NCBI GenBank assembly: GCA_018398805.1
Contig: JAGFBZ010002562.1
Location: 1-64,000, forward strand
Direction: 5' to 3'
Length of the DNA: 64,000 nucleotides
Origin: Hirundichthys speculiger
Lineage: Eukaryota > Chordata > Actinopteri > Beloniformes > Exocoetidae
In this document: piece after piece, positions 48,601-59,094 of the stretch
Layout of the letters: every line of letters starts with the position of its first letter
Numbering within the stretch: position 1 is the first letter of the stretch
The notes under the pieces: generated by a model
The model's input: the letters and a program-made list of their open reading frames with translations, nothing else
What the model was told of the DNA's origin: nothing
Database searches by the model: none
Made by a program: the position numbers and the translations under genes

Positions 48601-51600
48601 AGGGGTGAACTACGAAGCAAGTTCGACACAGCCAGGCTTTCTTTGGGTGAGCTGGCTTAACAAACCTGAAACTCTCCATCAGAGATAACTGGTACCACGA
48701 CGGTGGTTATCAACTATCTTTGTTAACCGCGGCTTTCTGCTTTCTGCTCTGTGCGCGTTCACATAAAAGGGGGCGTTTGACGCGTCATTTGACGCCTCTT
48801 CCGGATCAAATGGATAGATGGCGGTCCGTATATTTCAGTCAGGAGGAGCAGATTTTAATAATGCAGGGCTATGAGGATTTCAAAGAAATCTTTACGGCCA
48901 AAAGCAACACTGTAGGTGTGAATAAAGCCAGAGAGGAGTTCTGGCAAAAAACTGCAGATCGTGTAAATTCGTAATGTGACAGTGTGAGGTCCTGTCACTG
49001 ACCTCCGATTGATCACGTGTCCTGGCTACATGGCTCAGGGGATATGCCTTTGGCTGACTGGCAATTGTGCGTGACTTTCACCCGGGAGTCCAGGGATCAA
49101 ACCCCGCCCGGGCCCTCTGTAGTGTCTCTTGCCACAGTAAATTATATTTATTTCACCACTTAATGCACATTAATTAATCTCCCTCCCTCTTTTAGAGCGC
49201 TTAAACTTTAAACTTAATGCAGCAGATTTAAACATTATGTAGGTCTGACTGTCCCATTATGAATGATAAATGAAAATCACTTTAGTTTTTTGCTAAATCT
49301 ATGTGAAATTAATTTAAGATTTAATATTATCTGTTATACACACTCACCGGCCACTTTAATAGGTACCCTATCACCCTGGGAATCTTATGAATTAATTATA
49401 TTAAAACATTTCACATGAAATTCCACGTCACACTGATTATCAATATAATGGACTATTAATTTATGTTACCTGCGATTTAGTAAAATGCTTCTTTTATTTG
49501 AAGCGTGGGCAGATGGCCAGGGAATACTACAAACATATTCAGCAGTTCAGTAAGAGCAAGTACAACCTTTATTCCAGTATTCTGGCTCAGATTTTCTGCA
49601 TCACCAACTAAATGCATGTAGGTTCCCGCCGCAAAGAAACGCAAAGAAACGCACACCGTTTGCGCTACTGTGAGTGCACGGCTGCGTTTGGTGGCGCTGC
49701 CAATATCTGGCTCTAGCAGATTACAAATGTAACGGATTCCCTCAGATGGAAATCTCTAGCGTTCATAGAGAATATGGTCATGGGAAGCCAGCGGATCAGT
49801 CCGGTCTCTGAATACTCTCCCTCCATTGATCCTGGCGCTAAAGTCAACAGGATTGGGTGAAAGTGAAAGGGTGGCGCTTTTTATAGCTGATTTGAGCCTA
49901 AACTCTGCACATAACCTGCTCCGGACCAGGTTAAGTTTGCAGAGTAAATTACCATGGTGATCTAACCAGGTTAAAAGAGAGCCACCTTCGTGGTTCTGGA
50001 AATCCTGGTTTTAGATTCAACATACCTCGCTAACCCTCTAATCTCGCTTCGTAGTATACCCCTCAGGTGTCCACAGTGGGTTGTTGTTGTTTTGTTTTTT
50101 GGGTTTTATTTATTTATTTATTTATTTTTTCTTTTTTGATAGCTGTGTAGTGGTATCAGTAAAACGAGGTTGAATAAGGGAGACCAAAGTTGTGGAGCCA
50201 AGTACACTTTGTGGACAAAAGCAGTCAGGCAGCTGACTGTTATACCAACAGAGGCTGTAATGACTGAGTATTCAAATACATATACTTTAATACGAAGTTG
50301 GTCCCCTGTTGTAGCTACAACAGCTTCCTCTCTCCTTGGACGGCTTTACACAAGATTTTAGAGCGTTTCTGTGGGAATTTGTTGTGCCCATTCTCTCAGT
50401 AAAGCATTTATTAGGTCAGGGACTGATTATGGACAAGAGGGCTTGGCTCACAATTTCTGCTCCAGTTCTGCTCAAAGCTGCTCTTTTGAATTGAGCTCAG
50501 AGTCTGTTCAGGCCAGTCAAGTTCTTCCACACCAACCCTGTAAAACTTAGTTTTTATTGTCCTTGCTTTGTGCGCTGGCTCAGTTATGTTGGAATAGAAA
50601 AGGGACCTCCTCAAACTGTTGTCTCAAAGCTGGAAGCGTAGCATTGTCCAAAATGTTTTGGTGCTGAAGCCTTAAGACTGACCTTCACCAGCCCACATCA
50701 ACCCTCCTCCTCCAAACTTGAAAGGTGATACAGCACAGTTAGGCAGGTAATGTTCTCGTCCAGACTCTCCGATGTGACTGCCAGATAGAGAAGTGTTATT
50801 TATTAGTCTGCAGAACACATTTCCTCTGTTCCTCAGTCCAGCGTTGGTGTGTTTTATACCACTCCATCTGGCATTGAACTTGATATAAGGCTTAGATGCA
50901 GCTGCTCCACCATGGAAACGTGCTCCATGAAGCTGCCATTGCAGTTTTTGTGTTACATTAATGCCACTGGAAGTTCTGAGCTCTTCAGCTGGAGTCAGCA
51001 GAGCGTTGGCAGCAGATGCCTGAACAGTCTCTGTCCTCACTCTGGTTTTACTTGGTTTTCTGCTTCATGGCTCAGTTGCTGTTGTTCCTAAACACCACCA
51101 CTTTCTAATAATATCACTTACAGCTGACCATAAAATATCCAGCAGGGATGGAAATTTCTTATTGCAGATGTGTTTGAATCCTTCAACTTATCAGAACGAC
51201 CCACTTTGCATCACAAACGTTTGCAGATGGAGACTGCATAAACGGGCCTTATACACCTGATTGACATATTTCAATTCAATGATTAACTGGCCAAATACTT
51301 TTGTCCATACATTTATGCAGTATATGAGGAAAGTTTATCAGGCAACAGTAATGCATATTAAGAAGGCAAACAGGGACGTCAGGTGCTTGCCAGTTCATTG
51401 GAAGCAGGAGTTGCCAGAGCTGATGTTCAACATCTGTTGAAAAAGCAGTGAGAGCAGTAGATTAGTCCAGGAGTGTACAGGCGATGCAGAAATTATATCT
51501 CAGTGCAAAAATAGCCCCATTGAACAATGGGAGGGGAATAATAAATATGTACAGGGTTTTTACTATTATGTAACTTGTGTCTGATATATCCCTCATCTTT

Positions 51601-52892
51601 TCAGCAACTGGGGTTCAGAGTCTGACGAGAGCCAGTCTTATCATAACGGAAACTCTGATCCGCGTGGTTTTGGTAAGTTTGCTCCCAACTGGTACGAAAC
51701 CATATCTGTATAAAGTTACAGTAATGGGGTGTAGTTTAATTTAGTGATCTGTGGTTTAAATGTTTAGCTGTTGGTTTTCAGATATTCTCCAGTATTTCAC
51801 CTTTTCTGTCTTACTGATGGCAGTTATCAGAAGTGTTAAAGATGCACGTTTCGCATCTGTTTCTACTTTTAGATGAGATGTTTATGGAGGGGTTTATTTG
51901 ACCAAACTCTGGTTTACAACTGTAGTGTGCACTGAAACTAAATGCTCTCTTTCTACCTGAATTGTAACAGGACACATTGGAATCGCAGTTCCTGATGTTT
52001 ATGCAGCCTGCAAAATGTTTGAAGAACAAGGAGTGACGTTTGTCAAGAAACCAGATGACGGTAAAATGGGAGGTTTTATGTGTGCAGCTCATAAAAGGGT
52101 AGAGGAGAAAAATGTGGACAGTCGTGTCACTGCCAGTAAAAACACAGCGCTAGTCAAAGTTTTACATTTAAACTTGGAAATAACAAATATGGATGATGAT
52201 GTTACCCAAAATTGAATTGTGAATTTAATATATTACTGTCAGCACAATCTTATATTTAGAATTTAGCACAAATCAATATTTACACTGATCCAGTGGATGA
52301 TTGTGGTGGTTTGTTTGGTGTCTCTCAGCATACTGTCCTTGAAAATGCATATTTATTTTATAAGCATATAATATATAATTTTTGTAATTGGAATATCCAA
52401 GTTCTTTGGAAAGAACCAATTTTCTGAGGCACGACTCTGTAGAGCTTCAGTTTGATTCATGACAGATGAATACACTGCACATAAAAACATCTTGTTAGTG
52501 TGTATTAATTGATAATAATACTTGTCAATTCAACTTTATTTGTATGACGTCTATTACAACACAAATAATCTCTAGGCGCTTTTCAGAGACCCAGAGCAGA
52601 GCATGAACCCCCGAGTGATTTAATTAATAGCTTTAAGTAAATCACAAACATAACTTTGTATTTCCCAAAGATGTGCCTTAACTGCATGCTTCTGTTCAAC
52701 ATTTCCACATGCATTTAAAATGCATCTATTTATTTATTTTACAGTTTTGTTTGTAGTTTGTTCCTAATTTCTCCCCTGTTTCTTTTTCTTATTTCTCAGG
52801 TAAAATGAAAGGCCTGGCCTTCATCCAGGACCCTGACGGTTACTGGATTGAGAATCCTGAGTCCTAACAACATGGTGTCCATCACATCCTAA
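40595..52892 (+). CDS. GLO1: Lactoylglutathione lyase (glyoxalase I), 6 coding exons
   Basis: Isomerises the methylglyoxal-glutathione hemithioacetal to S-lactoylglutathione in the cytosol; a zinc metalloenzyme of the VOC superfamily. Coding exons: 40595-40664, 46242-46324, 47839-47979, 51605-51672, 51971-52060, 52800-52892, all with AG/GT borders, about 180 residues (human 184). Visible blocks: [90 protein letters not shown]. The zinc ligands are present: Gln in QQTM, Glu in IELT, His in GHIG, Glu in YWIE. Two surplus bases break the frame: a G at 40634/40635 in exon 1 and an A at 52853/52854 right after the last ligand Glu. Ignoring the second gives a premature stop at 52865; read through, the protein ends at TAA 52890-52892 like other GLO1s. 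Confidence 0.95.
41634..41663. repeat. TATA microsatellite in GLO1 intron 1
   Basis: Short (TA)n tract of about 30 bp. Confidence 0.8.
42661..42994 (-). mobile_element. 3' tail of a non-LTR retrotransposon with (GAT)n end
   Basis: A 334-bp insert within the hAT element, flanked by a perfect 12-bp target duplication GTAACTTAATCA (42649-42660, 42995-43006). On the minus strand it begins mid-ORF ([19 protein letters not shown], ending at a stop near 42796), continues with a short 3' UTR and ends in a (GAT)n repeat next to the target duplication. This is the pattern of target-primed reverse transcription with 5' truncation. The LINE family is not identified. Confidence 0.88.
43131..43297. repeat. 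17-bp minisatellite (GAACCGGTTCTCTACAG)n
   Basis: About ten units, each containing the palindrome GAACCGGTTC or a one-base variant, forming the right subterminal region of the hAT element. Confidence 0.92.
43485..43757 (-). mobile_element. SINE, 5'-truncated copy
   Basis: Reverse-oriented copy of the SINE body at 57098-57462: shared blocks include GGTTACCTGGTGGTTCTAGA and CTGCAGAGGATTAAGCAGGT on the minus strand, ending in a (GGAT)n tail (43490-43520 as ATCC on the + strand). The tRNA-like head is missing. Confidence 0.8.
43764..43905 (-). mobile_element. Fragment of Harbinger-like family (see 36081-36796)
   Basis: Reverse complement relative of about 36606-36735: shares TTTCCATGTAAAC, TTGGATAAAGCCG-like and CCCAACCCCCAGACC blocks. 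It may extend further right but the boundary is unclear. Confidence 0.6.
44381..44452. repeat. 18-bp minisatellite, four units
   Basis: Four units of GCTGCGTTTATACTCGCC with one-base variation. The length is a multiple of three, so a frame stays open through it, but it lies in GLO1 intron 1 and no coding role is supported. Confidence 0.9.
45801..46050. repeat. 13-bp minisatellite (CAGCTGAGAACCA)n
   Basis: About 18 units with TAACTGAGAACCA variants and small interruptions, in GLO1 intron 1 just upstream of exon 2. Three units are 39 bases, so open frames run through it in several registers; these are artefacts. Confidence 0.95.
48720..48974 (+). CDS. Short Myb/SANT-like DNA-binding ORF in transposon
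   Basis: The recognisable protein starts at the inner Met near 48810 ([14 protein letters not shown]) and continues [20 protein letters not shown] and [16 protein letters not shown] to a stop at 48972-48974. The spacing of Trp, Phe and the helices fits the N-terminal part of the Myb/SANT-like proteins encoded by PIF/Harbinger elements. It is only about 55 residues and lacks the rest of such proteins, so it is either one exon or a remnant. It lies within a host intron on the same strand as GLO1; whether it is transcribed is unknown. Confidence 0.5.
   Translation: MLTAAFCFLLCARSHKRGRLTRHLTPLPDQMDRWRSVYFSQEEQILIMQGYEDFKEIFTAKSNTVGVNKAREEFWQKTADRVNS
49025..49110 (+). repeat. tRNA-like promoter boxes (SINE or tRNA fossil)
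   Basis: TGGCTCAGGGG (49031-49041) fits a polymerase III A box and GGATCAAACCC (49094-49104) is a weak B box. Spacing is about 50-60 bases and no full cloverleaf was found. Probably the decayed head of a tRNA-derived SINE inside the Harbinger-like element. Confidence 0.3.
50201..51322 (-). mobile_element. Tc1-like element in GLO1 intron 3
   Basis: Left end carries TTTGTGGACAAAAG and the right end CTTTTGTCCATACATTTATG, which are inverted versions of the common fish Tc1 terminus. Minus-strand coding pieces (51040-50672) include [20 protein letters not shown], then [40 protein letters not shown] and [12 protein letters not shown], the start of the catalytic domain. The following part (50614-50411) is in another frame and eroded. 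Inactive. Confidence 0.7.
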
Positions 52893-53225
52893 AGAAAAGC
52901 CCCATAAAACAACATCGTAGCTGCTGCGTACGGTCCGGCCAGCTGTGGCTTCACTGGGGAGCACAACGAAACTTGAGTATTATGTGCTGAAGAGCTTGGG
53001 GCAAAAGGAGCAGCATCACTGCTACAATGGCGTTTGCTGAGCCATGGAGTGAGTTGGAGTGATACTGGACAATCGAGTAAATAGATTAGATACAAGCTAT
53101 TGTGGGAGGAAAAAGTAACTTCTTTGTAAAGCCTTTGTGTTTTGTGTTCCATCAACAGTTTGTATGTGTTCTGATGCTGAGACAAAGTAGTGGATATTAT
53201 GTAATAAATGGAAAAGCCACAGTTG
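52893..53225 (+). other. GLO1: GLO1 3' UTR
   Basis: From the restored stop position to just past the AATAAA at 53203. Nothing else is recognised in it. Confidence 0.7.
53203..53208 (+). promoter_or_regulatory. GLO1: Poly(A) signal AATAAA of GLO1
   Basis: Canonical hexamer about 310 bases after the GLO1 stop, followed by a T-rich stretch. Confidence 0.7.
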
Positions 53226-54789
53226 AAATCATCTGGATTTGTGATTTTTTTATTTATTTATTTTCCCATTTTAAATCTTAAGAGCGCTTAACAAGCAAAG
53301 TGTAATTTTTTGGGGGGATGTGTAATTGGATATCCAATTAATATCTATATGTTAATGGGTAGTAAAAATAAGGTGATCTGTGAGATCTGCCTCTTTTGAA
53401 ACCTCCTACAGCTTCATGCTACCTCCTTTATAGTTGCAGCACATGCAGCAAAATATGAAACAAGCTGGAAGAAAAGATGGGTTAGTTGAATCTATCTCTG
53501 ATCTGGGTCTATGGTGTTGTCTTTTTGTATTGTATTAAAGTAGTACAAGGGCAATCAAATATTTTTTTATGAATCCAGCAGAGCTGAAATCTGGTCATGC
53601 AACAGGAGAAGCCACATCAAATATAGCAGCAAAACTCTGCATCACATTGAAAGAGAGAAGGGTCAAGACCTCAAACTGACTGTAAATACTGTGGGAACAG
53701 CTATGCATAAACAAAAACCTTAATTAAATGAAGTAGCGTTGTAAAGAAGAGTGGTCCAGTGTTCCTCATCATTTATTCCTACAGAAAATTATTGCTTTAA
53801 AGATGTCGCTGCTTGGAGAAAAGGGTGGTTGTAAAAGCTTTGGAGTCATAGAGTGTTGCTAATTTTTCTGCATGGGTTGATTTAATTAGTGTTAACATGC
53901 ATGGTTATTAAAAAACTAGATAGATGTCTGCTGTATGTATGCAGGTTCCCGGGTCACCACTAGAGGGAGCTCAGTAATCTGAGGAACACTCAGTTCTGGA
54001 GATGTGACTGTAGTACAGCACATAAAGTTGTATTTATCTATCATTGTATAAAACGCAGTAAGATTAAAATTCAAAGCACCATTTTAAACTGTATCACAAC
54101 TAACGTTACCATTTAGATGACTAAGAACTCGCTGGTCACTAAGGGCAACATCAGAAGTCCTTTGCAGAGATGGTAGAATGTTCTGGCAGCACAACTGTCT
54201 CACAAACACCAGAACAACCTGTTAGTGGTTTTTGAGGAAAAGAAGACAGGCACTAAAGCGTATATAAGCCTGATTAGAACTTTCCAAAATGCTTTTTAAT
54301 TAGTCAGAGAAGTCAAGGAAAACACTTACAGTTCTGACAAAGACAATAAATGAGCTCCTTTAGCAGAATTACGAGTGTCATCTGGTGAACATTATTCATC
54401 ACTTCCCACTAACAGCCCTGCGGTGGGTTGTGATGGTACCACCATGTTATGGGACAACATCTCTGCAGCAAAGACATGAAGATGGTAAGGAATGAGGGAA
54501 GAATAATTATAGACAAATACTAACACATCTCTGAAGAATACCTGTGTTGTAGAGACTGGGGATCAAGATTTACCTTCCAACACCAAAACCCCACTGGAGC
54601 AGCTTCAGAACAAGTCTCACCTTTGTTGTGGCCCAACCAAAACTGGTTTGAACATTTGATCATCGTGAAGGTACCTGTAAAGATGTAACTGCTGCTGAAT
54701 AAAATATTTCTCCACATTTGCACAAAGTTAACTGCTCTGAATAACTTATGTCTATTCCATCAGTCAGTTGATCATCATCTAGTGGTAAC
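53226..54789. other. Intergenic, no recognised feature
   Basis: No exon with a recognisable product, RNA gene or bounded repeat was seen. Confidence 0.4.
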
Positions 54790-55425
54790 TCAGGTCAGGT
54801 AGCAGGAGAGTATACCAGAAAGACCCAGCAGGCTCAGACTTATAGTGAGGATTTGCTGCGAACATCTGGCAGAGCGGCCTGTCAGAAAGATCTTCAACTC
54901 CCTCCTCCAACAGAGCGCTGCCCAGATCTTACAGGAGTCAAGCAACCTTGAGTCTAAATAGGCCATGCTCCATGCCTCTGTTTTAGAGAGAGCTGACTGG
55001 AACAGCTGCCACAAAGTTGTTGGTGCCTGCTGTGGTGGCAGTCCTTGAATCCGGTGGTGGAAACCCAAGTTGAGGCAGTCAGGCTGAAGGAGTCCTACTG
55101 GGTTGGCTAGCTCATGGGTGTTACCAACAGAACCAAGCAGACTGCAACCTCAGTGGTTGCTGAATGCAAAAACATGGGTTCAGTGAGGTCATGGAAGGTG
55201 ACTTTTGATTGGCTGTGAGAAGACTATGGCCAACAGGTGACTCAGGGGGAAACAGTGCTTCACCTGCAGTGTGCATACTGAGGATGGGATGCTGCTTGAC
55301 CTTTGATCGGGGATGCCTCCGGGTGGTGTAAAGTATACTTTGAGGATATACTTTCAATCTTTCCAATAAGTTTTCCACAGAGTAAGCTGAGTCTGTTGAC
55401 TCTGAGGTGGGTCCTCCCATTGTCC
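54790..55425 (+). mobile_element. LINE fragment (endonuclease-RT linker region)
   Basis: The sequence follows the region between endonuclease and reverse transcriptase of the same general LINE type seen antisense at 14961-17470. Shared landmarks include CTTCACCTGCAGTGTG, a GGTGTAAAGTATACTTTGAGG block, and GACTCTGAGGTGGGTCCTCC, which corresponds to the DSEVGSSI-type motif at about 17200-17180. Boundaries are approximate and the frame is broken. Confidence 0.5.
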
Positions 55426-57085
55426 CAGCACAGGTGAGCGTGCACAGCCTGACCTGGTGTGGATCGCTTCCAACTCAGGTCGCTGTACTTGGGGGGGATG
55501 TAACGAGAGAGGATGTCAGTAAGAAGATGGTGAGTCAGTGTAGCATAAGTGTGTGTGCATGTGCGTATGTGTGTACGTGTACGGTGAACTTCTGCCCCAG
55601 TTAGTCCCCAAACAAAGTTTCGCACAGTTCCTGTGATGCGATGTTATTCAGCCTTGGTAGTGTACTGCTGCATGGTCCACAGGTGTCATGGGGGAAGAGG
55701 AGGGTAGTGGGGGCAGAGCATCAGTTGGCATAACATTCAGAAGAAATTGAGATAACTGGCCTTCCAAGGCTGGCACACAGGGGAGCCGATAAAGATAACA
55801 ATCATTTTTGGGTCAGGCTGGCTCTGGTTAATCTTTTATCTGTCTCTAAAGTCTCACTGGTTCACTCAAAGGTGAATTCCAAACAGCCGAAGTTTGTGGT
55901 CAGTTCCTGCCGAGCCGAGGTTGCAACTTCTACAAGTTCTTATCCATCCTGCCAGTGAGTTTGAGAACCAGAACTAGCCTGTGGTTCTGTTCAGGAATCG
56001 CATTCAGATTGCGGTTTAGATCACAAAGTGTTTCAGTCTGAGTGTTAACAGTCCGGTATATTCCACCACACATGACAGGCAGCTTCATGATGACCAGAAC
56101 AGCCGTTTTCCAAATTTCTCAATATACCAGGTAACTGCAACTCCTAAACAACAGAAATCCTGTTATCAGATGTTCAAACATATATCCATCTTCAACATCC
56201 TCAATTGACAAAAGAGACAGACACATAAGTCTCCACTGCTTCAATGAGTCCATCACGTATCCGCCCACTAATGTCCCGTCAAGGCAAGAGAGTTCTCCTT
56301 TGCTCTGTCTTCTCATCGAAAAAATGTGATCAGTTGTGTTGAGAGACCAGCTGACCAGATCCATGGTTTAAGAATTTGAAGATTATGCAAAGCGAGGCTT
56401 CAAAAAAAGTTTGACAATACAGCGCAAGACAGAAGCAGCAGCAGGATAGAAAAGGGAGGGAGTGGGAAGAAGAAAGCGTCCACCTTCACAGAGAGCAGAA
56501 GAGAATGACATGGGGGTACTGGACTCAGCCAGGACTCGGTTAACTGGATGATCTGTGTTCCTACCCTTGCTTATAGTAACAAGTTGAGATTTCTGACAGG
56601 TGAAAGCTGATGTCATGCATGACTCAGTAAGGCAGATTACCAGTCAAGCCTATGAGCTTGAAAGAGTTCCATTAATTTAACTGACATTAAAATAATTAAG
56701 TAATTTGTCCACTGAGAATCCAGAAGCAGCATTATAATTATCATGATATCACAATCTCTCCTCCTCTGACTGATGGCTGAATCACCATCAGACTGATGTG
56801 TGACGATACAACTCTCATTAGTCACATCCAGGCTGCCTTGAGCTTCTAGCATGTTGTACAACTGAATGAATAAATAAGGAGATGAACCCCTGCTATAATA
56901 TCAACGCCATTAAAGATCCAGCACAGCTTTTTGGGTTCTCTCTCAGAGAACCTGTAAAGACTCAAAGTCAACCTCAACCTCAGTAATAGCAAGCTTAGCC
57001 TTGGTTTCCACGACCAGCCTGAAATGTTCTTGCTTCTATCCACTTAAATAGTAAATGTCGTGGGGTTTAAATGAATTATTAAATC
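55426..57085. other. Intergenic, no recognised feature
   Basis: Scattered short open frames show no family motif. No RNA gene recognised. Confidence 0.4.
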
Positions 57086-57097
57086 ATAATTATATTA

Positions 57098-57462
57098 GGG
57101 GCAGCACAGTGGTTTAGTGGTCAGCGCTGTTGCCTCACAGCAAGAAGGTTCCTGGTTTGAACCTCAGCAGGTGTTTCTGTGTGGAGTTTCCATGTTCTCC
57201 CCGTACTTGTGTGGGTTTCCTCCTGGTTCTCCAGCTTCCTCCAACAGTCCAGAGACCTGCATGTCAGGTTACCTGGTGGTTCTAGATCACCTGTAGGAGT
57301 GATTGTGAGTGTGTGTGGCTGTTTGTCTACATGTGGTCCTGCGATGGACTGGTCACCTGTCCAGGTGGACCCCTGCCTTTCACCTGAAGAGAGCTGGACA
57401 GACTCCAGCAGATCCCTGTGACCCTGCAGAGGATTAAGCAGGTATAGATGATGGATGGATGG
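57098..57462 (+). mobile_element. tRNA-derived SINE, full length
   Basis: The head has an A-box-like TGGTTTAGTGGTC (57110-57122) and a B-box-like GGTTTGAACCT (57153-57163). A long conserved fish SINE body follows (GGAGTTTCCATGTTCTCCCC; CTGCAGAGGATTAAGCAGGT), then a (GGAT)n tail. A perfect 12-bp target duplication ATAATTATATTA flanks it (57086-57097, 57463-57474), showing retroposition. A truncated relative is at 43485-43757. Confidence 0.9.
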
Positions 57463-57474
57463 ATAATTATATTA

Positions 57475-58752
57475 ATTACTGTCCTCTCTGTAACATACAC
57501 TATGATACACTCATGAATGATGGCAGGTGGGTGTCACTGTTTACATTTGTGTAGAAGATGTGGTGGCAGTAAACCTTGCTAAATAGGTTTTAGAAATCTA
57601 TATAGTTGTTTCCACAAAAAAGGTGTGATGCTTTTAAAAATGTATATCCACAAAACATCAGACAAATCACCAAGACTACAGTGTTTTAATGATTTTAGTT
57701 GAGAAAAACCAGTTAGATTGTGACGTGGTGGAGCTTCAGGCTTGTTGTGAACAGGTCTAGGTTCACAACACGTTCATCACCCTTAATATACTTCATTTTG
57801 AAAAATGAAACAAGGAAAAATAACTATAGAAAATAAAACAAGAAAAAAATAAAAGAAAGAAAAAATTGACAGTACAATTGGTGATCATTTTTAAGACCCA
57901 TCTTTCAGGACTTATTTGTACATGAGACTATCAGTGTTACTGTTCAAACTGAGTGTTTTATCTCTAATGGACCTGCAGCTAAATAAGCTCAGTTCCATAA
58001 GGTTCACGCTCCGTCACGCTGACTTTGAGCGAGTTAAGAAAGGTGCCCAGATTTTGAATGGAATAGCGATACAGATGTTTTTCCAGATTGCTTCCCTCTC
58101 CGTGGTGTCACCAGCGCTGAACCCGTCTCTGTTCAGAAGTGTCTTCATTGTGCATTAAGTTCTTCTTAACAGCTCGGCTCTATGACAGGTTTGATGCTCA
58201 GTTTCAAAGACAGAGTCCCAGAAACATTTGACCTCTATGTGGCTTTTATCCCCTGGAGCAAAAAGCATCACAATGAAAAAACACCCTCTTTGACTGTGTT
58301 GCTTCTGTGTTTTCTATGATGAGCCTTGACTGTCACTCTTGCCAAGAAGTGTGTTTGAATTAAATCTGCCATTCTACATCCAATTATAATGATAAGAAAA
58401 GCGTTTCAGTCTTTCCCTGAAGTGAAGTTACTTCAAGTTAACACATTTTAAATTTATCTAGATCAGGGCCGGAGTGGGCCCTTTTCTCAGTCCGGGAATT
58501 TAATTCAAATTCAGGCCACTCTGATACGGAGGACAAATTTGAGTACATAGAAAAAGATAAAACAAAAAACAATTCTCTCACAATGCATTTTATTTTATTT
58601 AGATTATGGCATACAATTATTCACGCCCCTTTAACAATGTATAATTGAAATTCAAATAAAATAAAGATAATGATAAAGAAGTCCTTTCACAAATCAAAGT
58701 TCCTTTACATAACTTCTGTTGTTCTTCTGTATGCCATATTTTACATCATAAA
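57475..58752. other. AT-rich flank next to the BEL/Pao element
   Basis: No gene recognised. A-rich tracts at 57780-57870. Confidence 0.4.
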
Positions 58753-59049
58753 TGTTGAGGAATACGACCTCTGATGCTGATGTTTGCCTAATTGACCACT
58801 GCAGGGCTTCAGTCAGAAAGCTCGCAGGACATCAGTAGCGTTGAGTTTAGATCGTTTACTGTAGAACTGTACGAGTACAACGATGCATTCTGGGTACAGA
58901 GCAGTTTATCGTCAGTGACTGCTGCACCGCTGTAAACATGTAACGTGAGGAAAGGAACAGGAACTGTATAAACTGCCTTCATAATAAACCATCCTTCAAA
59001 ATAAAAGCATGACTACATAAATGTCCTTTGACTTGAAGAATTCATAACA
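58753..59049 (-). repeat. Putative 3' LTR of the BEL/Pao element
   Basis: On the minus strand a purine tract (ATGTGGGGGCGGC) precedes TGTTATGAATTC at 59049; a plausible end is CCTCAACA at 58753, giving TGTT...AACA termini and 297 bp. The other LTR is outside the window, so the boundary is inferred from motifs only. Confidence 0.5.
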
Positions 59050-59094
59050 GCCGCCCCCACATTTGCCTTGTAAATGTGTAAGACTAAACATTCT

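Larger units (their letters stand above)
48601..50063. mobile_element. Harbinger-like element with Myb/SANT-like ORF
   Basis: Ends AGGGGTGAACTACGAAGCAA and, inward from right, AGGGGTATACTACGAAGCGA; CAG lies on both sides (48598-48600, 50064-50066). Element length 1463 bp. It contains the short ORF described at 48720-48974, a tRNA-like stretch near 49031-49105 and a fossil transposon terminus at 49341-49365. No DDE transposase is visible, so it is probably a deletion derivative. In GLO1 intron 3. Confidence 0.75.

Noticed and set aside
49025..49110. Functional tRNA gene
   Set aside because: Only an A box and a weak B box are present; acceptor stem and anticodon arm do not fold convincingly.
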